From: Harmonia axyridis
Lineage: Eukaryota > Arthropoda > Insecta > Coleoptera > Coccinellidae
DNA: 64,000 nt
Assembly: GCF_914767665.1 (NCBI RefSeq)
Contig: NC_059502.1
Coordinates: 58,448,031 to 58,512,030 of the forward strand
Reading direction: 5' to 3'
Under the pieces are notes generated by a model that ran no database searches, was not told the DNA's origin, and was given only the letters and a program-made list of their open reading frames with translations. Positions 1-11,200 of the stretch are shown one piece after another (positions within the stretch are counted from its first letter, which is position 1; each line of letters begins with the position of its first letter). The position numbers were made by a program, and so were the translations under genes.

Positions 1-95
1 GGCCTATTAGACGTTTATGGATAACTAATCATAATTTTGTGCTGAAAATTTGAATGTTGGGGTTTGAAGCAATGATCTTTCTCCCTAATATTATA
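1..95. mobile_element. Foldback MITE family, left terminal arm (cut by window edge)
   Basis: The first 95 bases match the left arm of the complete foldback element at 9921-10258, starting about 21 bases inside that element's end. They share the run GGCCTATTAGACGTTT and a TGTTGGGGTTTGA block before diverging near base 95. The matching right arm is not found nearby, so this is a fragment or a chimaera with the next palindrome. Confidence 0.6.
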
Positions 96-157
96 TATTA
101 TTGCATCATTAGATAGCTTTTTTGATGACAATTTCAATAATATGCCATACCTTGGTT

Positions 158-850
158 ATAAAATCAACGGTTCATGCGTTAATGGAATTCTTATGAAAAA
201 AAAAAAATTGTGGCGACAAGGACGAGGAAACTTTTTTCGAAAAACTTTTTTTCATTTTCGATTCTGCGAATACGTAGTATTATAAGACTGTTTGCGGTTT
301 GGACCAAAAATGTACAGGGTGTTTATTAAAAGATCATGAAGTTGGACAACTCAAATTCATCAAAACTGAAGATTTTCAAATAAGAACCTATATTTTTTGA
401 TATTTCAGTCAATTCTATTTATAAAAAGAGGAGGAGTTACTAAAACAAACATAATGAAATTAATACTTCAAAAGTTATCGAGGAAACTGCAATTTCTGTG
501 TGGAGTAGTCCATTTTATTAATTTCAGGTATAGGGTTTAAGTAACCCCCCTCTTTTTATACGTAGAATTGACTGAAATAATAAAAATATCAATTCTAATT
601 TGAAAATCTTGAGTTTTTATGAATTTGAGTTGTCCAACTCCATGACATTCTGATAAACAACCAGTATATTTTTGGTCCAAACCGCAAACAGTCTTATAAT
701 ACTACGTATTTGCAGAATCGCTGATGAAACAGGTTTTTTCAAAAAAAAAACTTTTTCTGCAGAAATATTAAAAAAATGTGAGTCCTCGTCGCCACCATTT
801 TTTTCATAAGAATCCCACTCATGAACCATTGAGTTTATACCCAAGGTGTA
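158..850. mobile_element. Palindromic (TIR) element carrying a nested palindrome
   Basis: Bases 158-312 are the imperfect reverse complement of 668-850. Matching pairs include the blocks GGTTCATG / CATGAACC, the GTGGCGAC / GTCGCCAC pair and the GTTTGGACCAAAAAT arm next to the centre. No coding capacity is seen on either strand beyond chance ORFs. The centre is interrupted by a second, unrelated palindrome. It is best read as a non-autonomous TIR transposon. Confidence 0.7.
313..668. mobile_element. Inner foldback MITE, about 355 bp
   Basis: It begins TACAGGGTGTTTATTA and ends with the inverted form GATAAACAACCAGTA. The arms contain GAGTTGTCCAACT in inverted orientation and a shared TGACTGAAAT block, so almost the whole unit folds into one hairpin. 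It lies between the two arms of the surrounding palindrome next to TA dinucleotides, so it inserted secondarily. No ORF of its own. Confidence 0.75.
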
Positions 851-1276
851 ATCTTCTTTTTTTTCAATGAAGCTCTATTGATTTCAGAAATGAAATAATT
901 TTTTCGAAAAAAAGACAGTGGTGTATATTTTCAATATGACAAGAATCATCGCATCCCCATATCTACGCCACTGGATAAGTTTGAAAGTAAATACTTACCT
1001 GATTCGAAACATTACACTATCAAGACCTATCAAGAGTTATAAGTGAAAAACTAATTTTTTTTCACACTTCAAACTTGTATACCGAAAACGAAGCTTGTTA
1101 GGATATATGTTTATAGGAATTTTTTTATAAAAAGAGTTGTTCTATCCGACGCCAAAGTTATTGCACTAAATTCTGGACCACCCTGTATGTCAGATGGTTG
1201 TAAAATTCAATAAAAATTGAATACTTTCTTACGGATACGCTCTCTATTAGTTGAATTTCGGTATTGTCATCGTTTA
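851..1276. other. No gene; probable terminal part of a TIR element
   Basis: AT-rich, with no coding signal. The segment ends near 1195 in GGACCACCCTGTA, the reverse complement of the TACAGGGTGG-type termini seen elsewhere in the window. It is therefore probably the right end of another such element whose left end was not identified. Confidence 0.4.
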
Positions 1277-2172
1277 TAACGGGTGTTTTTTTTCGAGTTA
1301 TATAACTTTAAGTTGGCATTACTGTTCAAGATGGCGACCGATTTAACAGCTCTAAAGGGATTTATTCTCAGTTTGGTTTGGCAATTCATCATGAATAGAC
1401 TCACGCCTGAACAACACTTGCAAATAGTGCAATTTTATTTCGAAAATAATGGTTCTGTGCGGAATACGTATCGCGCACTACGTGCATTTTATTTTGTTTA
1501 GCGATGAAGCTCACTTCTGGTTGAATGGCTAAGTCAACAAACAAAACTGCCGTTACATCCAGAAAAACTGACTGTTTGGTGCGCTTTATGGGTTGGTGGA
1601 ATAATTGGTCCGTACTTCTTCAAAAACGATGATGGCCAGAACGTTACAGTCAATGGTGATCGGTATATAGCCATGATTACTAACTTTTTCATTCCTGAAT
1701 TGAACAACCATGATGTCCAGGAGGTGGTTCCAACAAGACGGCGCAACATGTCACACAGCTCGTGACACAATCGATTTATTGAAAGACACGTTTGGTGACC
1801 GCCTGATTTCACGTTTTGGACCTATGAATTGGCCTCCAAGATCTTGTGATTTAACACCGCTAGACTACTTTCTGTGGGGCTATGTAAAGTCAGTGGTCTA
1901 TCCGTATAAGCCACAAACCCTTGACCATTTGGAAGACAATATTCGCCGTGTTATTGCCGATATACGGCCACAAATGTTGGAAAAAGTCATCGAAAATTGG
2001 ACGTCCAGATTGGACTACATCCGAGCCAGCCGTGGCGGTCATATGCCAGAAATCATATTAAAAATGTAATGCCACAAGATTATCTTGCGGACAAATAAAA
2101 TTCATGTCAATCGAATAATCCATCGTTGTTTTATTGCAATTTAAAGTTCTATAGCTCTAAAAAAACACCCTT
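1277..2172 (+). mobile_element. Mariner-like element, family A copy 1 (deletion derivative)
   Basis: A Tc1/mariner-superfamily transposon of about 0.9 kb. The left inverted repeat GGGTGTTTTTTTTCGAG mirrors the right end near 2145-2172 (CTCTAAAAAAACACCC), each followed inward by an ACTTTAA block. The interior encodes a transposase broken by stops and a frameshift. It is one of five related copies here (also 42515, 46050, 52856 and 61672). The first helix-turn-helix part is joined almost directly to the catalytic core, as in three other copies, so it cannot encode a complete enzyme. Confidence 0.88.
1391..2069 (+). pseudogene. Mariner-like transposase, family A copy 1, broken
   Basis: The transposase would bind the element ends and catalyse cut-and-paste transposition in the nucleus. 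The start MNRLTPEQ and the first-helix region are present. Translation then stops at 1499-1501, just before the first catalytic motif (FSDE), and a further stop follows LNG. The frame shifts near 1720 (EVV for ELW) before the GATCHTA motif and the third catalytic block RSCDLTPLDYFLWGYVK, which runs to the stop at 2069. About 36 residues separate the second and third aspartates, a DDxD pattern of the IS630/Tc1/mariner superfamily. Inactive. Confidence 0.85.
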
Positions 2173-2539
2173 TACAACCTAAATTCATAAATCCATCTAT
2201 ATGTACATAGTTTTCGAGTAATCATTTCTCTTCCTCAACTTTCAACATTCAAAATTAATCTGATTAAAGATGTGGGTGGAACAATGCTGTGTGGCAACCA
2301 ATTATTGTCTCATAAAAGGTTTTCACATCAGATGCAATATTTCATGGCATAAGAAGGAAATAATCAACCATTGTATTGAATTTACAATGTTTTTCTCTCT
2401 AATTTTATGATCTGATGGAACAATTCGTTTACACTTAGTTTCAACGTACATATTTCGTTTTCTTGGATTCAAATATCTTTGGATCATTGCTCGATAACAG
2501 TATAGTACATTCCATTGAATTTTGTTTGATGCAGCAATA
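2173..2539. other. Intergenic, nothing recognised
   Basis: AT-rich sequence between two transposons. No coding, RNA or repeat signal that I can support. Confidence 0.5.
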
Positions 2540-3658
2540 TACACTGCGCAAAAAAATTAACGCACATTATGGAAATCTCAAATTTGTTCTACAAATGAAG
2601 GTGTTCTCAATGATAATTATTTTTATCAGAATTATGCAAGCATATGTTATTCACTTCCAACATTTTTCTTCAATACAGATGTTTTTTCCCAGCAGGAATA
2701 AAAAAAGATGAGATTATCAGGGTTTGAATGTATTGACTCCATTCTGAAATCAGTTGTTCTCGATCAATCCTAGTGATCAATAGTTTTTCTTTCGTTTGAT
2801 TTTCTACACTCAATCGCTATGCAACGCGAAACACGCAATTTGACTCAAGAGGAATGTGCCCAAGCGGTAGTTTTGCGAGAAGAAGGGTGGACATACACAA
2901 GAATTGCAGAAAGGTTTGGAGTTTCCCATACAAGTGTGTCCAGAATGTTGCAGCGATTCAGGGAGACAGGTATGAATGTCCGAAGACCAGGACATGTGGT
3001 GGAATATCTTTGACTGCTCGCACAGACCTAGTGGTCGTTGATAATGGAGCTATGAATGCTGATAGGTATATAAGGAACATTCTTGAAGAGCATGTAATGC
3101 CATTTGCCCCATACATTGGTGAAAATTTCATTTTTATGGACGATAATGCCAGACCCCATCGTGCGCGCATCGTTCAGCAGTACCTTGAAGAGGTTGAAGT
3201 CTCTCGAATGGAATGGCAAGCAAGAAGTCCAGATCTCAATCCGATTGAGCAGGTTTGGGACAACCTCAATAGAAGGCTGAGAAGTTCAGAAAATCATCCA
3301 GCTACTCTTAATGACTTAGGAATCCAACTCAGAGAAATCTGGGAAGGATTAGATCAGAACATTTTAAAATCACTCATTTTGAGTATGAACCGTCGTTGCT
3401 GAGCTGTAATTAACGCAAGGGGTGGAAATACCAAGTATTAAATCACTTATCAGCATTCCAGTATTTTGAAAATTGTTTATTTTTCCTCTTTCAAATAAGA
3501 TTCGGTGAAATCCTGAATTTTTCTTCCATTTAATGTGTCTTGTTTCGTTCAAAACCTTCCCGAGAGAACATAAAAAATAAGTTATAAAGTCAATGTAGAG
3601 TTAACTTTCATTAAAATTGAGATTTTCAGAATGTGAGTTAATTTTTTTGCTGAGTGTA
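2540..3658 (+). mobile_element. Tc1-like transposon, internally deleted
   Basis: The terminal inverted repeats are obvious. The left end begins TACACTGCGCAAAAAAATTA and the right end is the inverted TACACTCAGCAAAAAAATTA; similarity continues for about 45 bp (a CACATT...AAATCTCAA block). Both ends sit at TA. The length is about 1.1 kb against roughly 1.3-1.6 kb for intact Tc1 elements. The transposase inside lacks its middle, so this copy is non-autonomous but still has both ends for mobilisation in trans. Confidence 0.88.
2819..3402 (+). pseudogene. Tc1-like transposase, internal deletion and frameshift
   Basis: The first segment (2819-3013) encodes an N-terminal paired-like helix-turn-helix (MQRETRNLTQEECAQAV, then AERFGVSHTSVSRML). 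A second frame (about 2990-3402) carries the C-terminal catalytic half: GISLTARTDLVVVDNG, MDDNARPHRAR and SPDLNPIEQVWD. Counting from the aspartate before NARPH to the glutamate of NPIE gives 34 intervening residues, the DD34E signature of Tc1. The block with the first catalytic aspartate (usually in an SDE motif) is missing at the frame change near 2990. The enzyme is inactive. Confidence 0.87.
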
Positions 3659-3939
3659 GTTGATCGATTACAGTTGCTTGAACCAAGTTCGAGGCTGGCA
3701 TCTCTGTTTCAAAATAACAACAGTTTTATCTTATTTGAAGGGTTTCATTATCGCCTCGTACTGAGGTTACCATTATCTTTTGAATTTATTTCTCTCTTGT
3801 CCTAGATAATGTTGAATAGCTATGCGCTTCCTGTTCGACTGACTAATTGGATAATATAGAATGCTCTTTGAAATGCCAGATTAATTCGGAGAATTTTAAG
3901 TTCCATTGAACTGCATAAAAAACGATACACTCGCTTCTA
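3659..3939. other. Intergenic, nothing recognised
   Basis: No feature supported. A chance ORF spans 3617-3805. Confidence 0.4.
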
Positions 3940-4487
3940 TACAGGGTCAGAACTATTTAAAGGGGGACTACAGGGATATCGAAAATACAGGGTGTCTTGA
4001 ATCACAAAAAAGTTGCGTTATTTAGGTATGAAATTGTTGATGTGACCTGATCCGAAATATCTCGAATGGTTCCAAAAAAAAAATAAAAGAAGTTCCTACT
4101 TGCTGAGGTAGACCCGATATTTCTGTAGTGGGATACATTGTTTAATTCGTAATTTTTTTTCTTTATCATTATATAACAATAACCAATATTTCATCCATAA
4201 GAAAAAAAATGACTATCGTGTCTCTGAAACAATGAAAAATAGAAAAAATCTGACGACAACATTAGATAGAAACCGAATTTCGTGTAGTTATCTCCAGAAA
4301 CAAATGAGTTACAAAGAAAAAAGAAAATATCGATTTTTCGTTTTTTCGAGATATCTCTGGAACCATTTGAGATATTTTGGATCTGTTTACACCAACACAC
4401 TCATAATAATAGCTCAACTTTTTTGTAATTTAAGCCACCCCATATTTCCAACTGTCTTTGATATCCCTATAGTCCCTTCTCTGAATA
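3940..4487. mobile_element. Foldback/TIR element inserted beside a mariner relic
   Basis: It starts TACAGGGTCAGAACTATT and ends with the inverted CAGAGAAGGGAC arm followed by ATA. Both arms contain CACAAAAAAGTTG / CAACTTTTTTGT-type blocks and an AAATATCTC...ATGGTTCC block in inverted orientation. The arms exceed 130 bp around an AT-rich loop. No coding potential. Its right end abuts a mariner transposase relic exactly at that enzyme's first catalytic motif. Confidence 0.72.
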
Positions 4488-4930
4488 GTTCATCACCAGT
4501 CACCAAACGTTTCAAAAATAGGTCGATTTTGTTGCGATTCAGCAGCGATTTGCAGATAGAAATTCATTCACTGAGGTTTTTTAGCGTTATCTCGGTGGTA
4601 CCCATACATCGAGCTTCTTCTTGAAAGCCGCCTTATGTATATGGTTCCAATGTCCATGATTTTTTGACATTTTCAACAATTAGCCTTCCAGTTGACATGA
4701 AAAAAACCGGAACGCAATCGACGAAACCAAAATTGAGCGTTATTGGCTGTTACAGTATCAGGATCAGAAACACTAAATATTTACATTTTCAGCCGCCTGA
4801 CTTGCATTTTCGCCTTTATCGAAGAAAAACTGTAAAATATAGCATATTTTGTCTTTGCTAGTGTCCATATTTGACGCTTGATCACACTAAACGAATAAAC
4901 TAATCACAAAACTGTCAGAAAAATTTTTAT
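4488..4930 (-). pseudogene. Mariner transposase relic, N-terminal half
   Basis: Read on the minus strand from an ATG at 4868. The product begins MDTSKDKICYILQFFFDKGE and continues in shifting frames through a helix-turn-helix region, AFKKKLDVWVP (the conserved mariner WVPHEL position) and FLKRLVTGDE, the first catalytic aspartate block. The relic stops there because the foldback element 3940-4487 abuts it; no C-terminal half is seen beyond that element. It is a different mariner lineage from families A and B (first-half motifs of the DD34D mariner type). Several stops and frameshifts show it is old. Confidence 0.7.
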
Positions 4931-5187
4931 AGTACGAAATCTCATATTTCTAACGCCATCTAGTGGAACGCGGGATACTGATAACTAAAGCGATCTATTG
5001 GGAAAATAATGGATTTTTTTTACTACACCTAATATGTTTTATGAAGGAAATATTTTGGATGTTTCTGTTTTAGTTCTCTTCAGAAAACATCAATTGAATT
5101 ATCATCTATGTCATATCGTCCTATTTCTCTTTCATATCACATTTATTGCTTCATAAAAATTGTATTTTAGTTTTAAATTTTTTTTAG

Positions 5188-5291
5188 TGGGACCTGACAT
5201 GTTCAAAGACTTATCTAGTAGCCACAGGAAATTCCTTATTTATGTTTGGAGTCATGCTTGGATCAATTATTTTTGGACAATTATCTGATAG
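5188..5291 (+). CDS. Transporter exon a (TM2, start of A-motif)
   Basis: The acceptor TTTTTTTAG precedes TGG at 5188 and the donor GTAACG follows at 5292. It encodes WDLTCSKTYLVATG, then TM2 and the beginning of the intracellular motif GQLSDR. The WDL(V/T)C start is the usual junction after the large extracellular loop. It ends in phase 2. Confidence 0.92.
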
Positions 5292-8200
5292 GTAACGGTG
5301 AATTCAATATTTATTTTTGGCTTTATTTTACTCGCCCTAATTTGAAAACATTTTTGTCGTAAAATGTGTACTTTCTGTATACATTGTATAACTCATTGAA
5401 ATGTGATGATATTTAGGAAAACAATGATAATTGAACTACTCTTTCAGGCCTTGCTCTTTAGTTGCTGTATGTAACTGGTTTTTGTTATTACTATGATTGA
5501 TTATCAACATATTTTCAATGTTCGCGTTATGTAAAATTCAAATTTCATTACTGCAAGCTGTGCTGGAAATGAACAATGAAGGTTTTTAATACTTCATATA
5601 TTCTTATTATCGGTTTCAAACTGAGGTTTTTTTATTAATTCTTTTCTTCCATAATATCTAATTTAATCTTATGCCGAGTGAACATAAAAACTTGAAATAA
5701 TTGAAATTAATTAAATATTGCAAAGACTTCTATCGGGTGTTCAAAAAAACAAAACAGCTTGTGGTAGGCCATGGGCTTCCTTATGTATGACTAACGGTGT
5801 AACTGTCAGATTATAACCTACATGAAAATTATCCTTATTTTTTTGTGAATCAGAATGATGGTTGTTTAGCATGTGTCCAGTTGAAAAAAGAAAGAAACAG
5901 AATTTTGATTGGTTTTAAATAACGAAAGACAGATCTCAAAAGAAGTATGATGTGAAGACTCGAGAGTCCCATCGATCTATTGGTTGGTTGAATATTTTGA
6001 AAATTACAGATTTCAATAACTTATTTATATTAAAAACCAGAATAATCTTATGTAGATTTGAGCGCAAACTATTAATTTAATGATGTTTTTTTTCTCATTT
6101 CGGAAGAAGATATTAATAAACCTGCTTGTGAAATTGTAGTTCCTTTTCTTTTCAATATGGCTTACTCTGTATACACTGATGACCATAAGCAAATCTATTT
6201 CTAGAAAAAAATTTAAATATTTGTTTTTCAAATGCATTATCATAAACTGAAGACTTGTTGCTCTTATATATCCCTTTTTTATTCATCTTAATTCTTTTTC
6301 TCATTAAGGTACGGGAGAAAATTAATATTCTTCATATCCTTGATACTTCAAGTGTCTTCTGGAATCCTTGCTTCTGTGGCGCCAGAGTTTTGGAGTTTCA
6401 CATTTGCTAGGATGATTATAGGTGCTTCAACTTCCGGAGTGTTTCTGGTAGCTTACGTTATAGGTATGTTTCTTTCATTTAACAAGTGAGTTGGTTGTTC
6501 AACCCACACATATGGTAGGATATATTCATGATGATAATAATCATTCAATAAAAGAATAAAAGTTGAAATATATTATAAAACACCAATACCCTACTTATAT
6601 TAAGCACAGTTAACTCATTCCATTCATTTCCTCATTATATATACCAAGTGACAATATAATAGGAAGTCTCAGTAATAGTTCAAATATTGTAATCATGTTT
6701 AGTACATTCAAAGTTCTTTCCAATATTATGCTTTACAATTTAGGTCATACTGCCTTTTCTGAAAACGAAGAATGCTCCCATAACTAATTGATTCCAAATC
6801 ACCAATAGTCGCTGTGTTCATTTACTTATTTCAACATCAAAATCATTCATACTGAAAATGATTAAGACATTTTACTATTGAAAGCAATAATAGTACTGTT
6901 AGGTGGTATAGGTAAAATAAGAAATTAGAGCTACTTAAACAAACAATTGATAATAATAAGTAGATAAATCTGCAGACTGCTCCTCGCTGTCAATGTTTAG
7001 CTCGGTCTCAGCAGGGGGCTTCTGCTCGATCTCCGGGTGCTCCTCTGCTCTGTCTTCTACTGCTACTCTGCTTGGACCCCACTTCGATCCTCTCGTGCTC
7101 TCGATGGCTTACCACACGTATGTGTGCTCTCTCTTCTTTGAACAATAGGACACTTATTTCTGCACTATAATTCGGAGATGTTCCTTGTGTTCCTCTTCGA
7201 ATGATGAGGTTATAAACACGTTATCCATTTAACTGAAACAAAAGTCGATGAACCCTTGGAAGGTCTGAGCGACCTTTGGATGTGTCTCACAGGGTATTGA
7301 TTGGGAACAGTCTGGGCGTTCAGTACCTTTCAAACTTTCTTGGGGGCTAAGTAAAATAGAACATTAACCATTGGCCCAAAGGGCGATGCCTAGATACAGC
7401 ATGGCTTCGAATTAATTTTTGACTGCGTAGGAGGACGCTCAGGTCTGTTCCGGAATCCACTAGGAACTATCTCTTGTATTCCCACTCCGTTATAAACAGC
7501 GACTTGTGGCTATACGCGGCTCGTTGGTATAGTGATGGTTTCTTTTGTTTTACTTTGGCACCATCATTTCCTGATGTATTCTTAGTATGGAATCCATATT
7601 TGCTCTTGTTTCTTGGATTGTCCTTTGTTGGCTTTCAACTCCGCTCTGAGGTAAATTACCTGCTATTTCGCCAGCTGCGCTAGCTTCGAATTGTATGAGG
7701 GACTTGATATATTTTAGAATGTTTCATCTATCAGGAAGGCGGCTGTTGTGGTCGGAAGAGAATGATTAGGTCCTCCAAGTTCTGGTCTTTGATATTCGAT
7801 AAAGGCACCTGAATGTATGTTGGTATACTCAAGAGATATTTTATTATAGCCACCGGTATGGAGGGATCTGCAATGACTACCAATGTCTCAAGAACTGTGG
7901 GGGTTGGCGGTTTTCAATTTTTCTATTGAATGGCAGGTTTTTGCCTCTTAAGAGGCACTTATTCGTTTGGTCAACAGTGTGCCACAGACCTCGTCTGTTG
8001 GTGGGTTAATTATGATATTTCTCAACTAAGCTGCATAATTGGCAGGTTTAAAAACCACCTTCGGCGATTGTGAAACATAGTTTGGGGTCAGCCTGGGCAT
8101 TTGGACTGAGCTCCTTGTTCCATACATTTTAGGGCTTCTTCTCAATTCACGTCAGGGTCTCCCATTTGTTGACTGTTATAGGTAAAACTAGTAATAAGAG

Positions 8201-11200
8201 CTACTAATGTACTGTTAAATTTTTGGTACTAACCACTGCAATACAATTAAGTTCCTATTTCTATATCTCCTTTTGTAGTTTTATAGAGCTAAACAGTACT
8301 TCTCTGATCGCTAGTATCTTTTAAATATTTTAATTCAAAAATAACGAAATCTGGAAGGTATATATAGAGGTAGTTTCCTCCACAAGTCCTAATGTATAAA
8401 TTAATAGTCATAATCACTATGCCACTGTGACCAATAATTTTAAATGGAACTTTATGGCAAAAGTCAAACTTTCAAAAAAAAACGAAGGGGAGACGAGTTG
8501 ACTGTTGTCTAGCACTGTAGAACACCCTAACACTAAAATAAAAAAAAAACGTTCAGACTGAACATAGTATACAAAAATAAGGACCTTCTATTGTGGCTGT
8601 AGCTATTATTTTTTGCTTTTATACTACCGCTTATTGTAACTTGAAAAAAACATTTATAATATCAAATTTACTTTCAGCTTTGGAAATGGTATCTGCAAAT
8701 AAAAGGCCTATTGCCGGAACTGTGTGTCAGATGTTCTTTTCTGTCGGTTACATGCTCACGGCAGTGTTTGCCATCTACATAGATAATTGGAGAACTCTAC
8801 AATTAGCTCTCTCTCTGCCTGGACTTTGTTTTCTGTGTTATTGGTGGTAAGTTCATAAATTCAATAATTGTATATGACATCAATCTTTTTATATAATGTA
8901 TATGATCAGTCCTTTTGTTTGATATATTTTAACAGAAAACCTTCCCGGTTCAACTGTTTAAAACGACTTTCTACAAAATAAAACTGAATACAAATAAAAA
9001 AAAAGCTAGAAGGACCAAAGATTGTTGGCTATTTCGCGATATGGACAATGAAGAACATTTTCTCTCTCTTCAAATCATTATTCAAAAGACTATATAGAAT
9101 ATATTTCAGGTTTATTCCAGAGTCAGTTAGATGGTTGTTATCCAAAAACAGAATAGAAGAAGCCAAAGAATTAATTCAACATGCTGCCAAACAGAATGGT
9201 GTTCATGTAACAGATGATCTCCTGAATGGAATGTTGATAAATGAAATTGAAAAGTCTGAGGATTCTGAAGAAAAGGAATCCAGTGTATTAGATATTTTTA
9301 GATATCCACAATTAAGAAAGCGTGCCTTGATCATATTTTTTGATTGGTGAGTATTGCTTCAATTTCCTCGAAATGAATCTCATTATTATTTATTAATATT
9401 ATTATTATTTTCGATAATGTGCCAACTTTTTCTACGCAATTGGAAGAATATATTATACATCCCAAATTAAAATATTGGATCCACTTGTGTGGATTAGGAA
9501 TATATAAGAATTTCTCACTATGGTTTATTATTCCTCATAGATCAACAATAAAAAAAAACGATCAGAAAACAAGAAGATGAAAATAAAATTAATGGGAAAA
9601 GCATGTAAACACAGGAACAATTCATATTCTCAAAATTTTTTCACGAAATTTTGCATGTATATTTGCTTCAATTAACTTGATTTAGTCTTCTGAAAGTAAG
9701 TTAAAGTGGTCTTTATCATGCCATAAAGATATAGAATGACGTGATGCGCCAATGCGATGTCTTTTATTATATTTTCGAAAAAAATTTACTTCTTGGAAAA
9801 CGAAAAGACATAAAATATAAAAATGATAAATGTATGTGTGAAAGCTTCGCTTTTTTCTTTTCAATATAAATGGTTTTCAAATAAGAGGTTTCATTTCAAT
9901 ATTACAGAAAAAAACGAGTATACAGGGTGATTTACCGAGATGGCCTATTAGACGTTTCTGGAAAACTAATAATAATTTTGTTCTGAAAATTTCATGTTGG
10001 GGTTTGAGACAATCATCCTTCTCTCTAAAATATTTTCAGATCTCTACAACTTCTGTTTATAACGGAAACAAACTACTACTTACTTATTTCAAATGGCAGT
10101 AGTAGTTTGTTACCGGTATATACCGAAGTTGTAGAGATCTGAAAATATTTTAGGGAGAAAGATCATTGTCTCAAACCCCAATATGCAAATTCTCAGCAAA
10201 AATTAAGAATTAGTTTTCCATAAACTTCTAATACACTATCGCGGTGAATCACTTTGTATTTTAAGATAAATCAATGGATGATTACAGAAAGCAATGCTAT
10301 TAATGATGGAAAGAGTATATTATTTTATAAGGAGGAGAAGTGTCACTTTTCATGGCGAGCCTGTGTTTGAGTGAGGCGGGTAATTGAAGGCGAGCCATGA
10401 AAAGTCACTTCCCCTCCAAATAAAATATATATGTTATTTTTCTTCAAACATTTTGAAATTCATAATAATCTGGAGATTCGCCTTTCAATAAGATATACAT
10501 ATATTAACGATTGTTATAATTGATTGATCAATAGAAAATTTGGTTATCATGCTAAATTAATTTTGACAGACATGAAGTATAATAGTTGATAGTTATCATT
10601 GCTAGGCAAAACTTTTTCCTCCGAAGGAAAATATGACGTTGTTATTGTACGTTTGAAATAAAATCAGTGAACACACCAGTATTTCAGATATCTCAATCAT
10701 ACCCTAATTCCCAAGATCGACGAGGAATCGACAAACCAGGGTTTTCGTCGATACTATCAATATTTTCAGTTTTTCTTGACGCACACTGTTTCTATTCTAC
10801 ACATCACCAACTTCTCCCAACATTTCAAATGAGGAGGTGCGGATGACAGTTATGATCAAGTTTTTGCAAAATTATTCCTTCAAAATTTCTTACTACCTAC
10901 TTGATTTTTTCTGGAACATTCATGCATCGGGTTTTCAAGCTATCAACTGATGTATCATTCTCTATCAAATTCCATGCAAATAGTTCTTACAGTTTTCCAG
11001 AACAAAGTAAACGGAAAATTTCAGGGTGGTCGAAATTTTTATCCCTCAAACGTTTCCATAGGTTTACTATTGAAGATAATAAACCGAAACTAATTGTTTT
11101 TTTATAGGTTTGCCTGTAATATTACATACTATGGATTATCATGGAGTACGAATAATTTAGGCGGAAATCCATATATAAACTTTGTGTTATCAGGCTTAGT

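Larger units (their letters stand above)
9871..10800 (-). mobile_element. Mariner family B copy 5, interrupted twice
   Basis: The element end GGTTTTCAAATAAGAGGTTTC at 9871 matches the inverted repeats of other family B copies (for example 40436-41402). The internal sequence resumes after the foldback at 10259 (AAATCAATGGATG...AATGATGGAAA) and again at 10690-10800, where the minus strand carries the transposase segment with the VDSSSILG-like block. The stretch 10310-10680 between them does not match and is a second insertion or replacement. All of it lies in the transporter intron 9347-11107. Confidence 0.65.

Noticed and set aside
7474..7683. 69-residue + strand ORF (MYSHSVINSDLWLYAARWYS)
   Set aside because: It is the antisense of the gypsy protease region, which has the recognisable motifs on the minus strand.
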